Shown here: in pieces, positions 37,220-52,285 of the stretch | Numbering within the stretch: the stretch's first letter is position 1 | How the letters are laid out: every line of letters begins with the position of its first letter | DNA from: Aulostomus chinensis | Lineage: Eukaryota > Chordata > Actinopteri > Syngnathiformes > Aulostomidae | Length of the DNA: 64,000 bases | Reading direction: 5' to 3' | Assembly (NCBI GenBank): GCA_037954235.1 | Contig: JBBMOA010000003.1 | Location: 13,692,723 to 13,756,722, forward strand | The notes under the pieces: generated by a model | What the model was told of the DNA's origin: nothing | Database searches by the model: none | The model's input: the letters and a program-made list of their open reading frames with translations, nothing else | Program-made: the position numbers and the translations under genes

Positions 37220-38452
37220 AATTAGATTTGATATTCAGATGTTAAATTAAGTTTTATGTCATATTTTTTTAAATATGTATTATATAATTAAATATTTATA
37301 TTTTTTTCCTTTTTTTAATATTGGTATGATAATATTTTTTGTCATTACATGGACACACATTTAGATTTAGATTGAAATTGTCTATTGACAGGCATGTTTT
37401 TAGCATTTAAATTGAGCATTTAAATTAACTATGGTTTAGATTTACTCTTTGGATAAAATATGTAAGTTTTTCTTTTCTATATTACTTTAATTATTGGATT
37501 ATATGTTTTAATTTTTTTGAGTTAATCGTATGTTTAATTTCATTATTACATTTGGTTTTACCGCTAACTTTATATCTCGACGTAAATTTCAAGGTTAAGT
37601 TTTATTATATTTATATTTATGTTATTGCAATCTGTTATTAAGGTGATTTTTTCCATCATTATTATGTTAGGGTTTTAAATTACATTTTACAAGTTAACAT
37701 TTTTATTTTATTCTTTTTTATTTATTCAAGTATTAAGTGTTATTTCATTTTTGAACATTAAGTTGATATCTAACATGCTGATTGACATGCATGTTTTTAT
37801 TGTTTAGATTTAGCATTTAAAGTAACTTTTAGATTTAAATTAACTATTAAGGTTTAAAATAGAAGTTTTAACCTGTTTTCATATTATTTAAATTGTTTGT
37901 TTATATGTTGTTTTCCCTGTTAAAATGTTTTTTTTTGGATTTTAAATTTTGTAAATGTTATTTTAATCTTTTTATTTATTCCGTATTATTCGATTATTAT
38001 GTTTGTGTGTTAGCATGCATTTTATTTGGATTTAAATTTACCATTTAAATTGATTTTTAGATTTTAGATTCATTGTTTACTTTTAATTCTATTTTATATT
38101 GTTTTAATTATTTGATTATATTTTTGTTTTTTATAAAATTATCCTATGTTTAATTTTATAATTTTTTATTTTAGTTTAGTTTTTAACGTCATATTTTTAA
38201 AAATTTCTATTGTTTTACTTTATCCAATTAATATTTATTTTAATATTAGTTTTATTTTAATTTTTAACTTTTTAGTGGACATTTAGATTTAGATTGACCA
38301 TGTCAACTGACAAGTGTTTATTTAACATGATATTTTACAAATTTATATTCTTTTTTTTCATCCTATTTTTATTTATATTAATTTTAGATTTGTTTTATTT
38401 TTGAACATTTAGTTTTTAAACATTTAGATTTAGTTTTAACATGTTTATTGAT

Positions 38453-38867
38453 GGCAGCACAGTGGTGCAGTGGTTGTCACTGTTGCCTCACAGCAAGAAG
38501 GATCCAGGTTTGAGTCCCGGCTCCAGCACAGGATCTTTCTGTGTGGAGTCTCCATGTTCTCCCTGTCCCTGCGTGGGTTCTCTCCAGGTTCTCTGGCTTC
38601 CTCCCACAGTCCAAAGACATCAAGAGGGAACGAGGCTGATTGACACTCTACATTGACCCTAGGTGTGGCTGTGAGAATCAATCAGCCTCGTCCCCTCTTG
38701 ATGTCTTTGGACTGTGGGAGGAAGCCGGAGTGCCTGGAGAGAACCCACACAGGAGCAGGGAGAACATGGAGACTGATACAGAAAGATCCTGTGCTGGAGC
38801 CTGGATTCCAACCTGGAACCTTCCTCTTGTTGGGCGACAGTGCTAACCACTGCACCAGTGTGCCGCC
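38453..38867. repeat. SINE palindrome U6 (centre D, derived right arm)
   Basis: The first copy with the derived right-arm pair CAGGAGCAGGG and GAGACTGATAC (older copies have CAGGAACAGGG and GAGACTCATAC). U6 to U12 share both. Confidence 0.95.
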
Positions 38868-39181
38868 TTCTTCTACTTTATATTATTTTAATTATTTTAT
38901 TATATGTTATGTTTTCTGTTAAATATGCCTATGTTTATGTTGTTTTTTTTATACATTTTTATCTTATTTTAGTCATTCTATTATATCTTATTATGGTTTT
39001 TTTTTATTCTCTGTTTATTTCATTATTGTAAAAAGATTTTTAAGATTACATTTACGTGTAAATTAACATCTAATTTGATCAACTTTTTACATTCAGCTTT
39101 TAGATTTAGATCTCACATTTAGCCATTAAAGTTCCTTCTGTCTCCAAAATACAAACCATAAACAAAATCAAACTACCAATG

Positions 39182-39982
39182 AAGTCAAATCATGGCCACA
39201 CTAAAACAAGACCACAATGAAACCAAGACCACCATCAGATCATGACGGCAGCCAAACCAAGACCACACAAAAACCAAGACCACTGTCTGATCATCAATGC
39301 AGCCAAACCAAGACCACACAAAAACCAAGACCGCACTGAAACCAAGACCACCAACAGATCATGACTGCAGCCAAACCAAGACCACACTGAAACCAGGACC
39401 ACCATCAGATCATGACTGCAGCCAAACCAAGACCACACTGAAACCAAGACCACCATCAGCTCATGACTGCAGCCAAACCAAGACCCCAGTGAAACCAAGA
39501 CCACCATCAGATCATGACTGCAGCCAAACCAAGACCACACTGAAGCCAAGACCACCATCAGATCATGACTGCAGCCAAACCAAGACCACACAAAAATAAA
39601 GAGTACCATCAGATCATGATTGCAGCCAAACCAAGACCACACTGAAACCAGGACCACCATCGGATCATAACTGCAGCCAAGCCAAGACCACACAACCAAG
39701 ACCACCATCTAATCATGAGTGCAACCACACCAAGACCACTTTGAAACCAAGACCACCATCGGATCATGACTGCAGTCCAACCAAGACCACACAAAGTCCA
39801 AGACCACGCTTAAACCAAGACCACACTGAAACCAAGACCACTATCTGATCATCAATGCAGCCAAACCAAGACCACACAAAAACCAAGACACCACTTAAAC
39901 CAAGACCACCATCAGATCATGACTTCAGCCAAACCAAGACCACACAAAAACCAAGACCACACTAAACCCAAGTCCACAATAG
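39182..39982 (+). repeat. Minisatellite block M8 (type C)
   Basis: Same layout and same TAA-creating change as M7. It differs at single bases such as CCATCGGATCATGACTGCAG near 39760. Confidence 0.9.
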
Positions 39983-41215
39983 AATTAGATTTGATATTCA
40001 GATGTTAAATTAAGTTTTATGTCATATTTTTTTAAATATGTATTATATAATTAAATATTTATATTTTTTTCCTTTTTTTAATATTGGTATGATAATATTT
40101 TTTGTCATTACATGGACACACATTTAGATTTAGATTGAAATTGTCTATTGACAGGCATGTTTTTAGCATTTAAATTGAGCATTTAAATTAACTATGGTTT
40201 AGATTTACTCTTTGGATAAAATATGTAAGTTTTTCTTTTCTATATTACTTTAATTATTGGATTATATGTTTTAATTTTTTTGAGTTAATCGTATGTTTAA
40301 TTTCATTATTACATTTGGTTTTACCGCTAACTTTATATCTCGACGTAAATTTCAAGGTTAAGTTTTATTATATTTATTTTTATGTTATTGCAATCTGTTA
40401 TTAAGGTGATTTTTTCCATCATTATTATGTTAGGGTTTTAAATTACATTTTACAAGTTAACATTTTTATTTTATTCTTTTTTATTTATTCAAGTATTAAG
40501 TGTTATTTCATTTTTGAACATTAAGTTGATATCTAACATGCTGATTGACATGCATGTTTTTATTGTTTAGATTTAGCATTTAAAGTAACTTTTAGATTTA
40601 AATTAACTATTAAGGTTTAAAATAGAAGTTTTAACCTGTTTTCATATTATTTAAATTGTTTGTTTATATGTTGTTTTCCCTGTTAAAATGTTTTTTTTTG
40701 GATTTTAAATTTTGTAAATGTTATTTTAATCTTTTTATTTATTCCGTATTATTCGATTATTATGTTTGTGTGTTAGCATGCATTTTATTTGGATTTAAAT
40801 TTACCATTTAAATTGATTTTTAGATTTTAGATTCATTGTTTACTTTTAATTCTATTTTATATTGTTTTAATTATTTGATTATATTTTTGTTTTTTATAAA
40901 ATTATCCTATGTTTAATTTTATAATTTTTTATTTTAGTTTAGTTTTTAACGTCATATTTTTAAAAATTTCTATTGTTTTACTTTATCCAATTAATATTTA
41001 TTTTAATATTAGTTTTATTTTAATTTTTAACTTTTTAGTGGACATTTAGATTTAGATTGACCATGTCAACTGACAAGTGTTTATTTAACATGATATTTTA
41101 CAAATTTATATTCTTTTTTTTCATCCTATTTTTATTTATATTAATTTTAGATTTGTTTTATTTTTGAACATTTAGTTTTTAAACATTTAGATTTAGTTTT
41201 AACATGTTTATTGAT

Positions 41216-41630
41216 GGCAGCACAGTGGTGCAGTGGTTGTCACTGTTGCCTCACAGCAAGAAGGATCCAGGTTTGAGTCCCGGCTCCAGCACAGGATCTT
41301 TCTGTGTGGAGTCTCCATGTTCTCCCTGTCCCTGCGTGGGTTCTCTCCAGGTTCTCTGGCTTCCTCCCACAGTCCAAAGACATCAAGAGGGAACGAGGCT
41401 GATTGACACTCTACATTGACCCTAGGTGTGGCTGTGAGAATCAATCAGCCTCGTCCCCTCTTGATGTCTTTGGACTGTGGGAGGAAGCCGGAGTGCCTGG
41501 AGAGAACCCACACAGGAGCAGGGAGAACATGGAGACTGATACAGAAAGATCCTGTGCTGGAGCCTGGATTCCAACCTGGAACCTTCCTCTTGTTGGGCGA
41601 CAGTGCTAACCACTGCACCAGTGTGCCGCC
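41216..41630. repeat. SINE palindrome U7 (centre D)
   Basis: Derived right arm as in U6. I see no private changes in the palindrome. Confidence 0.95.
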
Positions 41631-41945
41631 TTCTTCTACTTTATATTATTTTAATTATTTTATTATATGTTATGTTTTCTGTTAAATATGCCTATGTTTA
41701 TGTTGTTTTTTTTATCCATTTTTATCTTATTTTAGTCATTCTATTGTATCTTATTATGTTTTTTTTTTATTCTCTGTTTATTTCATTATTGTAAAAAGAT
41801 TTTTAAGATTACATTTACGTGTAAATTAACATCTAATTTGATCAACTTTTTACATTCAGCTTTTAGATTTAGATCTCACATTTAGCCATTAAAGTTCCTT
41901 CTGTCTCCAAAATACAAACCATAAACAAAATCAAACTACCAAGGA

Positions 41946-42592
41946 AGTCAAATCATGGCCACACTAAAACAAGACCACAATGAAACCAAGACCGCCATCA
42001 GATCATGACTGCAGCCAGACCAAGACCACACAAAAACCAAGACCCCTACCTGATCATCAATGCAGCCAAACCAAGACCACACAAAAACCAAGACCGCACT
42101 GAAACCAAGACCACCAACAGATCATGACTGCAGCCAAACCAAGACCACACTGAAGCCAAGACCACCATCAGATCATGACTGCAGCCAAACCAAGACCACA
42201 CAAAAATAAAGAGTACCATCAGATCATGATTGCAGCCAAACCAAGACCACACTGAAACCAGGACCACCATCGGATCATAACTGCAGCCAAGCCAAGACCA
42301 CACAACCAAGACCACCATCTAATCATGAGTGCAACCACACCAAGACCACTTTGAAACCAAGACCACCATCAGATCATGACTGCAGTCCAACCAAGACCAC
42401 ACAAAGTCCAAGACCACGCTTAAACCAAGACCACACTGAAACCAAGACCACTATCTGATCATCAATGCAGCCAAACCAAGACCACACAAAAACCAAGACA
42501 CCACTTAAACCAAGACCACCATCAGATCATGACTTCAGCCAAACCAAGACCACACAAAAACCAAGACCACACTAAACCCAAGTCCACAATAG
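41946..42592 (+). repeat. Minisatellite block M9 (shortest, mosaic)
   Basis: About 153 bp (9 x 17) shorter than M8. Its left part (ACCAAGGAAGTC, AAGACCCCTACCTGATC) matches M5 and M12-M14. Its right part (AAAAATAAAGAG) matches M7, M8, M10 and M11. This is the pattern of an unequal exchange between unit types. Confidence 0.9.
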
Positions 42593-43825
42593 AATTAGAT
42601 TTGATATTCAGATGTTAAATTAAGTTTTATGTCATATTTTTTTAAATATGTATTATATAATTAAATATTTATATTTTTTTCCTTTTTTTAATATTGGTAT
42701 GATAATATTTTTTGTCATTACATGGACACACATTTAGATTTAGATTGAAATTGTCTATTGACAGGCATGTTTTTAGCATTTAAATTGAGCATTTAAATTA
42801 ACTATGGTTTAGATTTACTCTTTGGATAAAATATGTAAGTTTTTCTTTCCTATATTACTTTAATTATTGGATTATATGTTTTAATTTTTTTGAGTTAATC
42901 GTATGTTTAATTTCATTATTACATTTGGTTTTACCGCTAACTTTATATCTCGACGTAAATTTCAAGGTTAAGTTTTATTATATTTATATTTATGTTATTG
43001 CAATCTGTTATTAAGGTGATTTTTTCCATCATTATTATGTTAGGGTTTTAAATTACATTTTACAAGTTAACATTTTTATTTTATTCTTTTTTATTTATTC
43101 AAGTATTAAGTGTTATTTCATTTTTGAACATTAAGTTGATATCTAACATGCTGATTGACATGCATGTTTTTATTGTTTAGATTTAGCATTTAAAGTAACT
43201 TTTAGATTTAAATTAACTATTAAGGTTTAAAATAGAAGTTTTAACCTGTTTTCATATTATTTAAATTGTTTGTTTATATGTTGTTTTCCCTGTTAAAATG
43301 TTTTTTTTTGGATTTTAAATTTTGTAAATGTTATTTTAATCTTTTTATTTATTCCGTATTATTCGATTATTATGTTTGTGTGTTAGCATGCATTTTATTT
43401 GGATTTAAATTTACCATTTAAATTGATTTTTAGATTTTAGATTCATTGTTTACTTTTAATTCTATTTTATATTGTTTTAATTATTTGATTATATTTTTGT
43501 TTTTTATAAAATTATCCTATGTTTAATTTTATAATTTTTTATTTTAGTTTAGTTTTTAACGTCATATTTTTAAAAATTTCTATTGTTTTACTTTATCCAA
43601 TTAATATTTATTTTAATATTAGTTTTATTTTAATTTTTAACTTTTTAGTGGACATTTAGATTTAGATTGACCATGTCAACTGACAAGTGTTTATTTAACA
43701 TGATATTTTACAAATTTATATTCTTTTTTTTCATCCTATTTTTATTTATATTAATTTTAGATTTGTTTTATTTTTGAACATTTAGTTTTTAAACATTTAG
43801 ATTTAGTTTTAACATGTTTATTGAT

Positions 43826-44240
43826 GGCAGCACAGTGGTGCAGTGGTTGTCACTGTTGCCTCACAGCAAGAAGGATCCAGGTTTGAGTCTCGGCTCCAGC
43901 ACAGGATCTTTCTGTGTGGAGTCTCCATGTTCTCCCTGTCCCTGCGTGGGTTCTCTCCAGGTTCTCTGGCTTCCTCCCACAGTCCAAAGACATCAAGAGG
44001 GAACGAGGCTGATTGACACTCTACATTGACCCTAGGTGTGGCTGTGAGAATCAATCAGCCTCGTCCCCTCTTGATGTCTTTGGACTGTGGGAGGAAGCCG
44101 GAGTGCCTGGAGAGAACCCACACAGGAGCAGGGAGAACATGGAGACTGATACAGAAAGATCCTGTGCTGGAGCCTGGATTCCAACCTGGAACCTTCCTCT
44201 TGTTGGGCGACAGTGCTAACCACTGCACCAGTGTGCCGCC
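43826..44240. repeat. SINE palindrome U8 (centre D)
   Basis: Derived right arm. One private change turns GAGTCCCGGCTCC into GAGTCTCGGCTCC just after the B box. Confidence 0.95.
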
Positions 44241-44555
44241 TTCTTCTACTTTATATTATTTTAATTATTTTATTATATGTTATGTTTTCTGTTAAATATG
44301 CCTATGTTTATGTTGTTTTTTTTATACATTTTTATCTTATTTTAGTCATTCTATTATATCTTATTATGGTTTTTTTTTATTCTCTGTTTATTTCATTATT
44401 GTAAAAAGATTTTTAAGATTACATTTACGTGTAAATTAACATCTAATTTGATCAACTTTTTACATTCAGCTTTTAGATTTAGATCTCACATTTAGCCATT
44501 AAAGTTCCTTCTGTCTCCAAAATACAAACCATAAACAAAATCAAACTACCAATGA

Positions 44556-45355
44556 AGTCAAATCATGGCCACACTAAAACAAGACCACAATGAAACCAAG
44601 ACCACCATCAGATCATGACGGCAGCCAAACCAAGACCACACAAAAACCAAGACCACTGTCTGATCATCAATGCAGCCAAACCAAGACCACACAAAAACCA
44701 AGACCGCACTGAAACCAAGACCACCAACAGATCATGACTGCAGCCAAACCAAGACCACACTGAAACCAGGACCACCATCAGATCATGACTGCAGCCAAAC
44801 CAAGACCACACTGAAACCAAGACCACCATCAGCTCATGACTGCAGCCAAACCAAGACCCCAGTGAAACCAAGACCACCATCAGATCATGACTGCAGCCAA
44901 ACCAAGACCACACTGAAGCCAAGACCACCATCAGATCATGACTGCAGCCAAACCAAGACCACACAAAAATAAAGAGTACCATCAGATCATGATTGCAGCC
45001 AAACCAAGACCACACTGAAACCAGGACCACCATCGGATCATAACTGCAGCCAAGCCAAGACCACACAACCAAGACCACCATCTAATCATGAGTGCAACCA
45101 CACCAAGACCACTTTGAAACCAAGACCACCATCAGATCATGACTGCAGTCCAACCAAGACCACACAAAGTCCAAGACCACGCTTAAACCAAGACCACACT
45201 GAAACCAAGACCACTATCTGATCATCAATGCAGCCAAACCAAGACCACACAAAAACCAAGACACCACTTAAACCAAGACCACCATCAGATCATGACTTCA
45301 GCCAAACCAAGACCACACAAAAACCAAGACCACACTAAACCCAAGTCCACAATAG
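44556..45355 (+). repeat. Minisatellite block M10 (type C)
   Basis: Same type as M7 and M8, including the TAA-creating change. Confidence 0.9.
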
Positions 45356-46588
45356 AATTAGATTTGATATTCAGATGTTAAATTAAGTTTTATGTCATAT
45401 TTTTTTAAATATGTATTATATAATTAAATATTTATATTTTTTTCCTTTTTTTAATATTGGTATGATAATATTTTTTGTCATTACATGGACACACATTTAG
45501 ATTTAGATTGAAATTGTCTATTGACAGGCATGTTTTTAGCATTTAAATTGAGCATTTAAATTAACTATGGTTTAGATTTACTCTTTGGATAAAATATGTA
45601 AGTTTTTCTTTTCTATATTACTTTAATTATTGGATTATATGTTTTAATTTTTTTGAGTTAATCGTATGTTTAATTTCATTATTACATTTGGTTTTACCGC
45701 TAACTTTATATCTCGACGTAAATTTCAAGGTTAAGTTTTATTATATTTATATTTATGTTATTGCAATCTGTTATTAAGGTGATTTTTTCCATCATTATTA
45801 TGTTAGGGTTTTAAATTACATTTTACAAGTTAACATTTTTATTTTATTCTTTTTTATTTATTCAAGTATTAAGTGTTATTTCATTTTTGAACATTAAGTT
45901 GATATCTAACATGCTGATTGACATGCATGTTTTTATTGTTTAGATTTAGCATTTAAAGTAACTTTTAGATTTAAATTAACTATTAAGGTTTAAAATAGAA
46001 GTTTTAACCTGTTTTCATATTATTTAAATTGTTTGTTTATATGTTGTTTTCCCTGTTAAAATGTTTTTTTTTGGATTTTAAATTTTGTAAATGTTATTTT
46101 AATCTTTTTATTTATTCCGTATTATTCGATTATTATGTTTGTGTGTTAGCATGCATTTTATTTGGATTTAAATTTACCATTTAAATTGATTTTTAGATTT
46201 TAGATTCATTGTTTACTTTTAATTCTATTTTATATTGTTTTAATTATTTGATTATATTTTTGTTTTTTATAAAATTATCCTATGTTTAATTTTATAATTT
46301 TTTATTTTAGTTTAGTTTTTAACGTCATATTTTTAAAAATTTCTATTGTTTTACTTTATCCAATTAATATTTATTTTAATATTAGTTTTATTTTAATTTT
46401 TAACTTTTTAGTGGACATTTAGATTTAGATTGACCATGTCAACTGACAAGTGTTTATTTAACATGATATTTTACAAATTTATATTCTTTTTTTTCATCCT
46501 ATTTTTATTTATATTAATTTTAGATTTGTTTTATTTTTGAACATTTAGTTTTTAAACATTTAGATTTAGTTTTAACATGTTTATTGAT

Positions 46589-47003
46589 GGCAGCACAGTG
46601 GTGCAGTGGTTGTCACTGTTGCCTCACAGCAAGAAGGATCCAGGTTTGAGTCCCGGCTCCAGCACAGGATCTTTCTGTGTGGAGTCTCCATGTTCTCCCT
46701 GTCCCTGCGTGGGTTCTCTCCAGGTTCTCTGGCTTCCTCCCACAGTCCAAAGACATCAAGAGGGAACGAGGCTGATTGACACTCTACATTGACCCTAGGT
46801 GTGGCTGTGAGAATCAATCAGCCTCGTCCCCTCTTGATGTCTTTGGACTGTGGGAGGAAGCCGGAGTGCCTGGAGAGAACCCACACAGGAGCAGGGAGAA
46901 CATGGAGACTGATACAGAAAGATCCTGTGCTGGAGCCTGGATTCCAACCTGGAACCTTCCTCTTGTTGGGCGACAGTGCTAACCACTGCACCAGTGTGCC
47001 GCC
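46589..47003. repeat. SINE palindrome U9 (centre D)
   Basis: Derived right arm, spaced 2,763 bp from both neighbours. Confidence 0.95.
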
Positions 47004-47318
47004 TTCTTCTACTTTATATTATTTTAATTATTTTATTATATGTTATGTTTTCTGTTAAATATGCCTATGTTTATGTTGTTTTTTTTATACATTTTTATCT
47101 TATTTTAGTCATTCTATTATATCTTATTATGGTTTTTTTTTATTCTCTGTTTATTTCATTATTGTAAAAAGATTTTTAAGATTACATTTACGTGTAAATT
47201 AACATCTAATTTGATCAACTTTTTACATTCAGCTTTTAGATTTAGATCTCACATTTAGCCATTAAAGTTCCTTCTGTCTCCAAAATACAAACCATAAACA
47301 AAATCAAACTACCAATGA

Positions 47319-48118
47319 AGTCAAATCATGGCCACACTAAAACAAGACCACAATGAAACCAAGACCACCATCAGATCATGACGGCAGCCAAACCAAGACC
47401 ACACAAAAACCAAGACCACTGTCTGATCATCAATGCAGCCAAACCAAGACCACACAAAAACCAAGACCGCACTGAAACCAAGACCACCAACAGATCATGA
47501 CTGCAGCCAAACCAAGACCACACTGAAACCAGGACCACCATCAGATCATGACTGCAGCCAAACCAAGACCACACTGAAACCAAGACCACCATCAGCTCAT
47601 GACTGCAGCCAAACCAAGACCCCAGTGAAACCAAGACCACCATCAGATCATGACTGCAGCCAAACCAAGACCACACTGAAGCCAAGACCACCATCAGATC
47701 ATGACTGCAGCCAAACCAAGACCACACAAAAATAAAGAGTACCATCAGATCATGATTGCAGCCAAACCAAGACCACACTGAAACCAGGACCACCATCGGA
47801 TCATAACTGCAGCCAAGCCAAGACCACACAACCAAGACCACCATCTAATCATGAGTGCAACCACACCAAGACCACTTTGAAACCAAGACCACCATCAGAT
47901 CATGACTGCAGTCCAACCAAGACCACACAAAGTCCAAGACCACGCTTAAACCAAGACCACACTGAAACCAAGACCACTATCTGATCATCAATGCAGCCAA
48001 ACCAAGACCACACAAAAACCAAGACACCACTTAAACCAAGACCACCATCAGATCATGACTTCAGCCAAACCAAGACCACACAAAAACCAAGACCACACTA
48101 AACCCAAGTCCACAATAG
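47319..48118 (+). repeat. Minisatellite block M11 (type C)
   Basis: The last of the type C blocks, with the same order of variants as M10. Confidence 0.9.
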
Positions 48119-49351
48119 AATTAGATTTGATATTCAGATGTTAAATTAAGTTTTATGTCATATTTTTTTAAATATGTATTATATAATTAAATATTTATAT
48201 TTTTTTCCTTTTTTTAATATTGGTATGATAATATTTTTTGTCATTACATGGACACACATTTAGATTTAGATTGAAATTGTCTATTGACAGGCATGTTTTT
48301 AGCATTTAAATTGAGCATTTAAATTAACTATGGTTTAGATTTACTCTTTGGATAAAATATGTAAGTTTTTCTTTTCTATATTACTTTAATTATTGGATTA
48401 TATGTTTTAATTTTTTTGAGTTAATCGTATGTTTAATTTCATTATTACATTTGGTTTTACCGCTAACTTTATATCTCGACGTAAATTTCAAGGTTAAGTT
48501 TTATTATATTTATATTTATGTTATTGCAATCTGTTATTAAGGTGATTTTTTCCATCATTATTATGTTAGGGTTTTAAATTACATTTTACAAGTTAACATT
48601 TTTATTTTATTCTTTTTTATTTATTCAAGTATTAAGTGTTATTTCATTTTTGAACATTAAGTTGATATCTAACATGCTGATTGACATGCATGTTTTTATT
48701 GTTTAGATTTAGCATTTAAAGTAACTTTTAGATTTAAATTAACTATTAAGGTTTAAAATAGAAGTTTTAACCTGTTTTCATATTATTTAAATTGTTTGTT
48801 TATATGTTGTTTTCCCTGTTAAAATGTTTTTTTTTGGATTTTAAATTTTGTAAATGTTATTTTAATCTTTTTATTTATTCCGTATTATTCGATTATTATG
48901 TTTGTGTGTTAGCATGCATTTTATTTGGATTTAAATTTACCATTTAAATTGATTTTTAGATTTTAGATTCATTGTTTACTTTTAATTCTATTTTATATTG
49001 TTTTAATTATTTGATTATATTTTTGTTTTTTATAAAATTATCCTATGTTTAATTTTATAATTTTTTATTTTAGTTTAGTTTTTAACGTCATATTTTTAAA
49101 AATTTCTATTGTTTTACTTTATCCAATTAATATTTATTTTAATATTAGTTTTATTTTAATTTTTAACTTTTTAGTGGACATTTAGATTTAGATTGACCAT
49201 GTCAACTGACAAGTGTTTATTTAACATGATATTTTACAAATTTATATTCTTTTTTTTCATCCTATTTTTATTTATATTAATTTTAGATTTGTTTTATTTT
49301 TGAACATTTAGTTTTTAAACATTTAGATTTAGTTTTAACATGTTTATTGAT

Positions 49352-49766
49352 GGCAGCACAGTGGTGCAGTGGTTGTCACTGTTGCCTCACAGCAAGAAGG
49401 ATCCAGGTTTGAGTCCCGGCTCCAGCACAGGATCTTTCTGTGTGGAGTCTCCATGTTCTCCCTGTCCCTGCGTGGGTTCTCTCCAGGTTCTCTGGCTTCC
49501 TCCCACAGTCCAAAGACATCAAGAGGGAACGAGGCTGATTGACACTCTACATTGACCCTAGGTGTGGCTGTGAGAATCAATCAGCCTCGTCCCCTCTTGA
49601 TGTCTTTGGACTGTGGGAGGAAGCCGGAGTGCCTGGAGAGAACCCACACAGGAGCAGGGAGAACATGGAGACTGATACAGAAAGATCCTGTGCTGGAGCC
49701 TGGATTCCAACCTGGAACCTTCCTCTTGTTGGGCGACAGTGCTAACCACTGCACCAGTGTGCCGCC
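49352..49766. repeat. SINE palindrome U10 (centre D)
   Basis: Starts the first of three units of exactly 2,934 bp. Confidence 0.95.
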
Positions 49767-50079
49767 TTCTTCTACTTTATATTATTTTAATTATTTTATT
49801 ATATGTTATGTTTTCTGTTAAATATGCCTATGTTTATGTTGTTTTTTTTATCCATTTTTATCTTATTTTAGTCATTCTATTGTATCTTATTATGTTTTTT
49901 TTTATTCTCTGTTTATTTCATTATTGTAAAAAGATTTTTAAGATTACATTTACGTGTAAATTAACATCTAATTTGATCAACTTTTTACATTCAGCTTTTA
50001 GATTTAGATCTCACATTTAGCCATTAAAGTTCCTTCTGTCTCCAAAATACAAACCATAAACAAAATCAAACTACCAAGG

Positions 50080-51049
50080 AAGTCAAATCATGGCCACACT
50101 AAAACAAGACCACAATGAAACCAAGACCGCCATCAGATCATGACTGCAGCCAGACCAAGACCACACAAAAACCAAGACCCCTACCTGATCATCAATGCAG
50201 CCAAACCAAGACCACACAAAAACCAAGACCGCACTGAAACCAAGACCACCAACAGATCATGACTGCAGCCAAACCAAGACCACACTGAAACCAGGACCAC
50301 CATCAGATCATGACTGCAGCCAAACCAAGACCACACTGAAACCAAGACCACCATCAGCTCATGACTGCAGCCAAACCAAGACCCCAGTGAAACCAAGACC
50401 ACCATCAGATCATGACTGCAGCCAAACCAAGACCACACTGAAGCCAAGACCACCATCAGATCATGACTGCAGCCAAACCAAGACCACACAAAAACAAAGA
50501 GTACCATCAGATCATGACTGCAGCCAAACCAAGACCACACTGAAACCAGGACCACCGTCGGATCATAACTGCAGCCACGCCAAGACCACACAACCAAGAC
50601 CACCATCTAATCATGAGTGCAACCACACCAAGACCACTTAAAACCAAGACCACTTTGAAACCAAGACCACCATCAGATCATGACTGCAGTCCAACCAAGA
50701 CCACACAAAAACCAAGACCACGCTTAAACCAAGACCGCACTGAAACCAAGACCAGTATCTGATCATCAATGCAGCCAAACCAAGACCACACAAAAACCAA
50801 GACCACTTTCAAACCAAGACCACCATCGGATCATGACTGCAGTCCAACCAAGACCACACAAAGTCCAAGACCACGCTTAAACCAAGACCACACTGAAACC
50901 AAGACCACTATCTGATCATCAATGCAGCCAAACCAAGACCACACAAAAACCAAGACACCACTTAAACCAAGACCACCATCAGATCATGACTTCAGCCAAA
51001 CCAAGACCACACAAAAACCAAGACCACACTAAACCCAAGTCCACAATAG
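50080..51049 (+). repeat. Minisatellite block M12 (type D, long)
   Basis: Has an extra stretch of about 170 bp (10 x 17) around AAGACCAGTATCTGATCATC and the variant GCAGCCACGCCAAG. The + frame is again open, because AAAAACAAAGAG replaces the type C change. Confidence 0.9.
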
Positions 51050-52285
51050 AATTAGATTTGATATTCAGATGTTAAATTAAGTTTTATGTCATATTTTTTT
51101 TAAATATGTATTATATAATTAAATATTTATATTTTTTTCCTTTTTTAAATATTGGTATGATAATATTTTTTGTCATTACATGGACACACATTTAGATTTA
51201 GATTGAAATTGTCTATTGACAGGCATGTTTTTAGCATTTAGATTAAGCATTTAAATTAACTATGATTTAGATTTACTCTTTGGATAAAATATGTAAGTTT
51301 TTCTTTTCTATATTACTTTAATTATTGGATTATATGTTTTATTTTCTTTGAGTTAATCGTATATTTAATTTCATTATTACATTTGGTTTTACCTCTAACT
51401 TTATATCTCGACATAAATTTCAAGGTTAAGTTTTATTATATTTATATTTATGTTATTGCAATCTGTTATTAAGGTGATTTTTTTTCCATCATTATTATGT
51501 TAGGGTTTTAAATTACATTTTACAAGTTAACATTTTTATTTTATTCTTTTTTATTTATTCAAGTATTAAGTGTTATTTCATTTTTGAACATTAAGTTGAT
51601 ATCTAACATGCTGATTGACATGCATGTTGTTATTGTTTAGATTTAGCATTTAAAGTAACTTTTAGATTTAAATTATCTATTAAGGTTTAAAATAGAAGTT
51701 TTAACCTGTTTTCATATTATTTAAATTGTTTGTTTATATGTTGTTTTCCCTGTTAAAATGTTTTTTTTTGGATTTTAAATTTTGTAAATGTTATTTTAAT
51801 CTTTTTATTTATTCCGTATTATTCGATTATTATGTTTGTGTGTTAGCATGCATTTTATTTGGATTTAAATTTACCATTTAAATTGATTTTTAGATTTTAG
51901 ATTCATTGTTTACTTTTAATTCTATTTTATATTGTTTTAATTATTTGATTATATTTTTGTTTTTTATAAAATTATCCTATGTTTAATTTTATAATTTTTT
52001 ATTTTAGTTTAGTTTTTAACGTCATATTTTTAAAAATTTCTATTGTTTTACTTTATCCAATTAATATTTATTTTAATATTAGTTTTATTTTAATTTTTAA
52101 CTTTTTAGTGGACATTTAGATTTAGATTGACCATGTCAACTGACAAGTGTTTATTTAACATGATATTTTACAAATTTATATTCTTTTTTTTCATCCTATT
52201 TTTATTTATATTAATTTTAGATTTGTTTTATTTTTGAACATTTAGTTTTTAAACATTTAGATTTAGTTTTAACATGTTTATTGAT

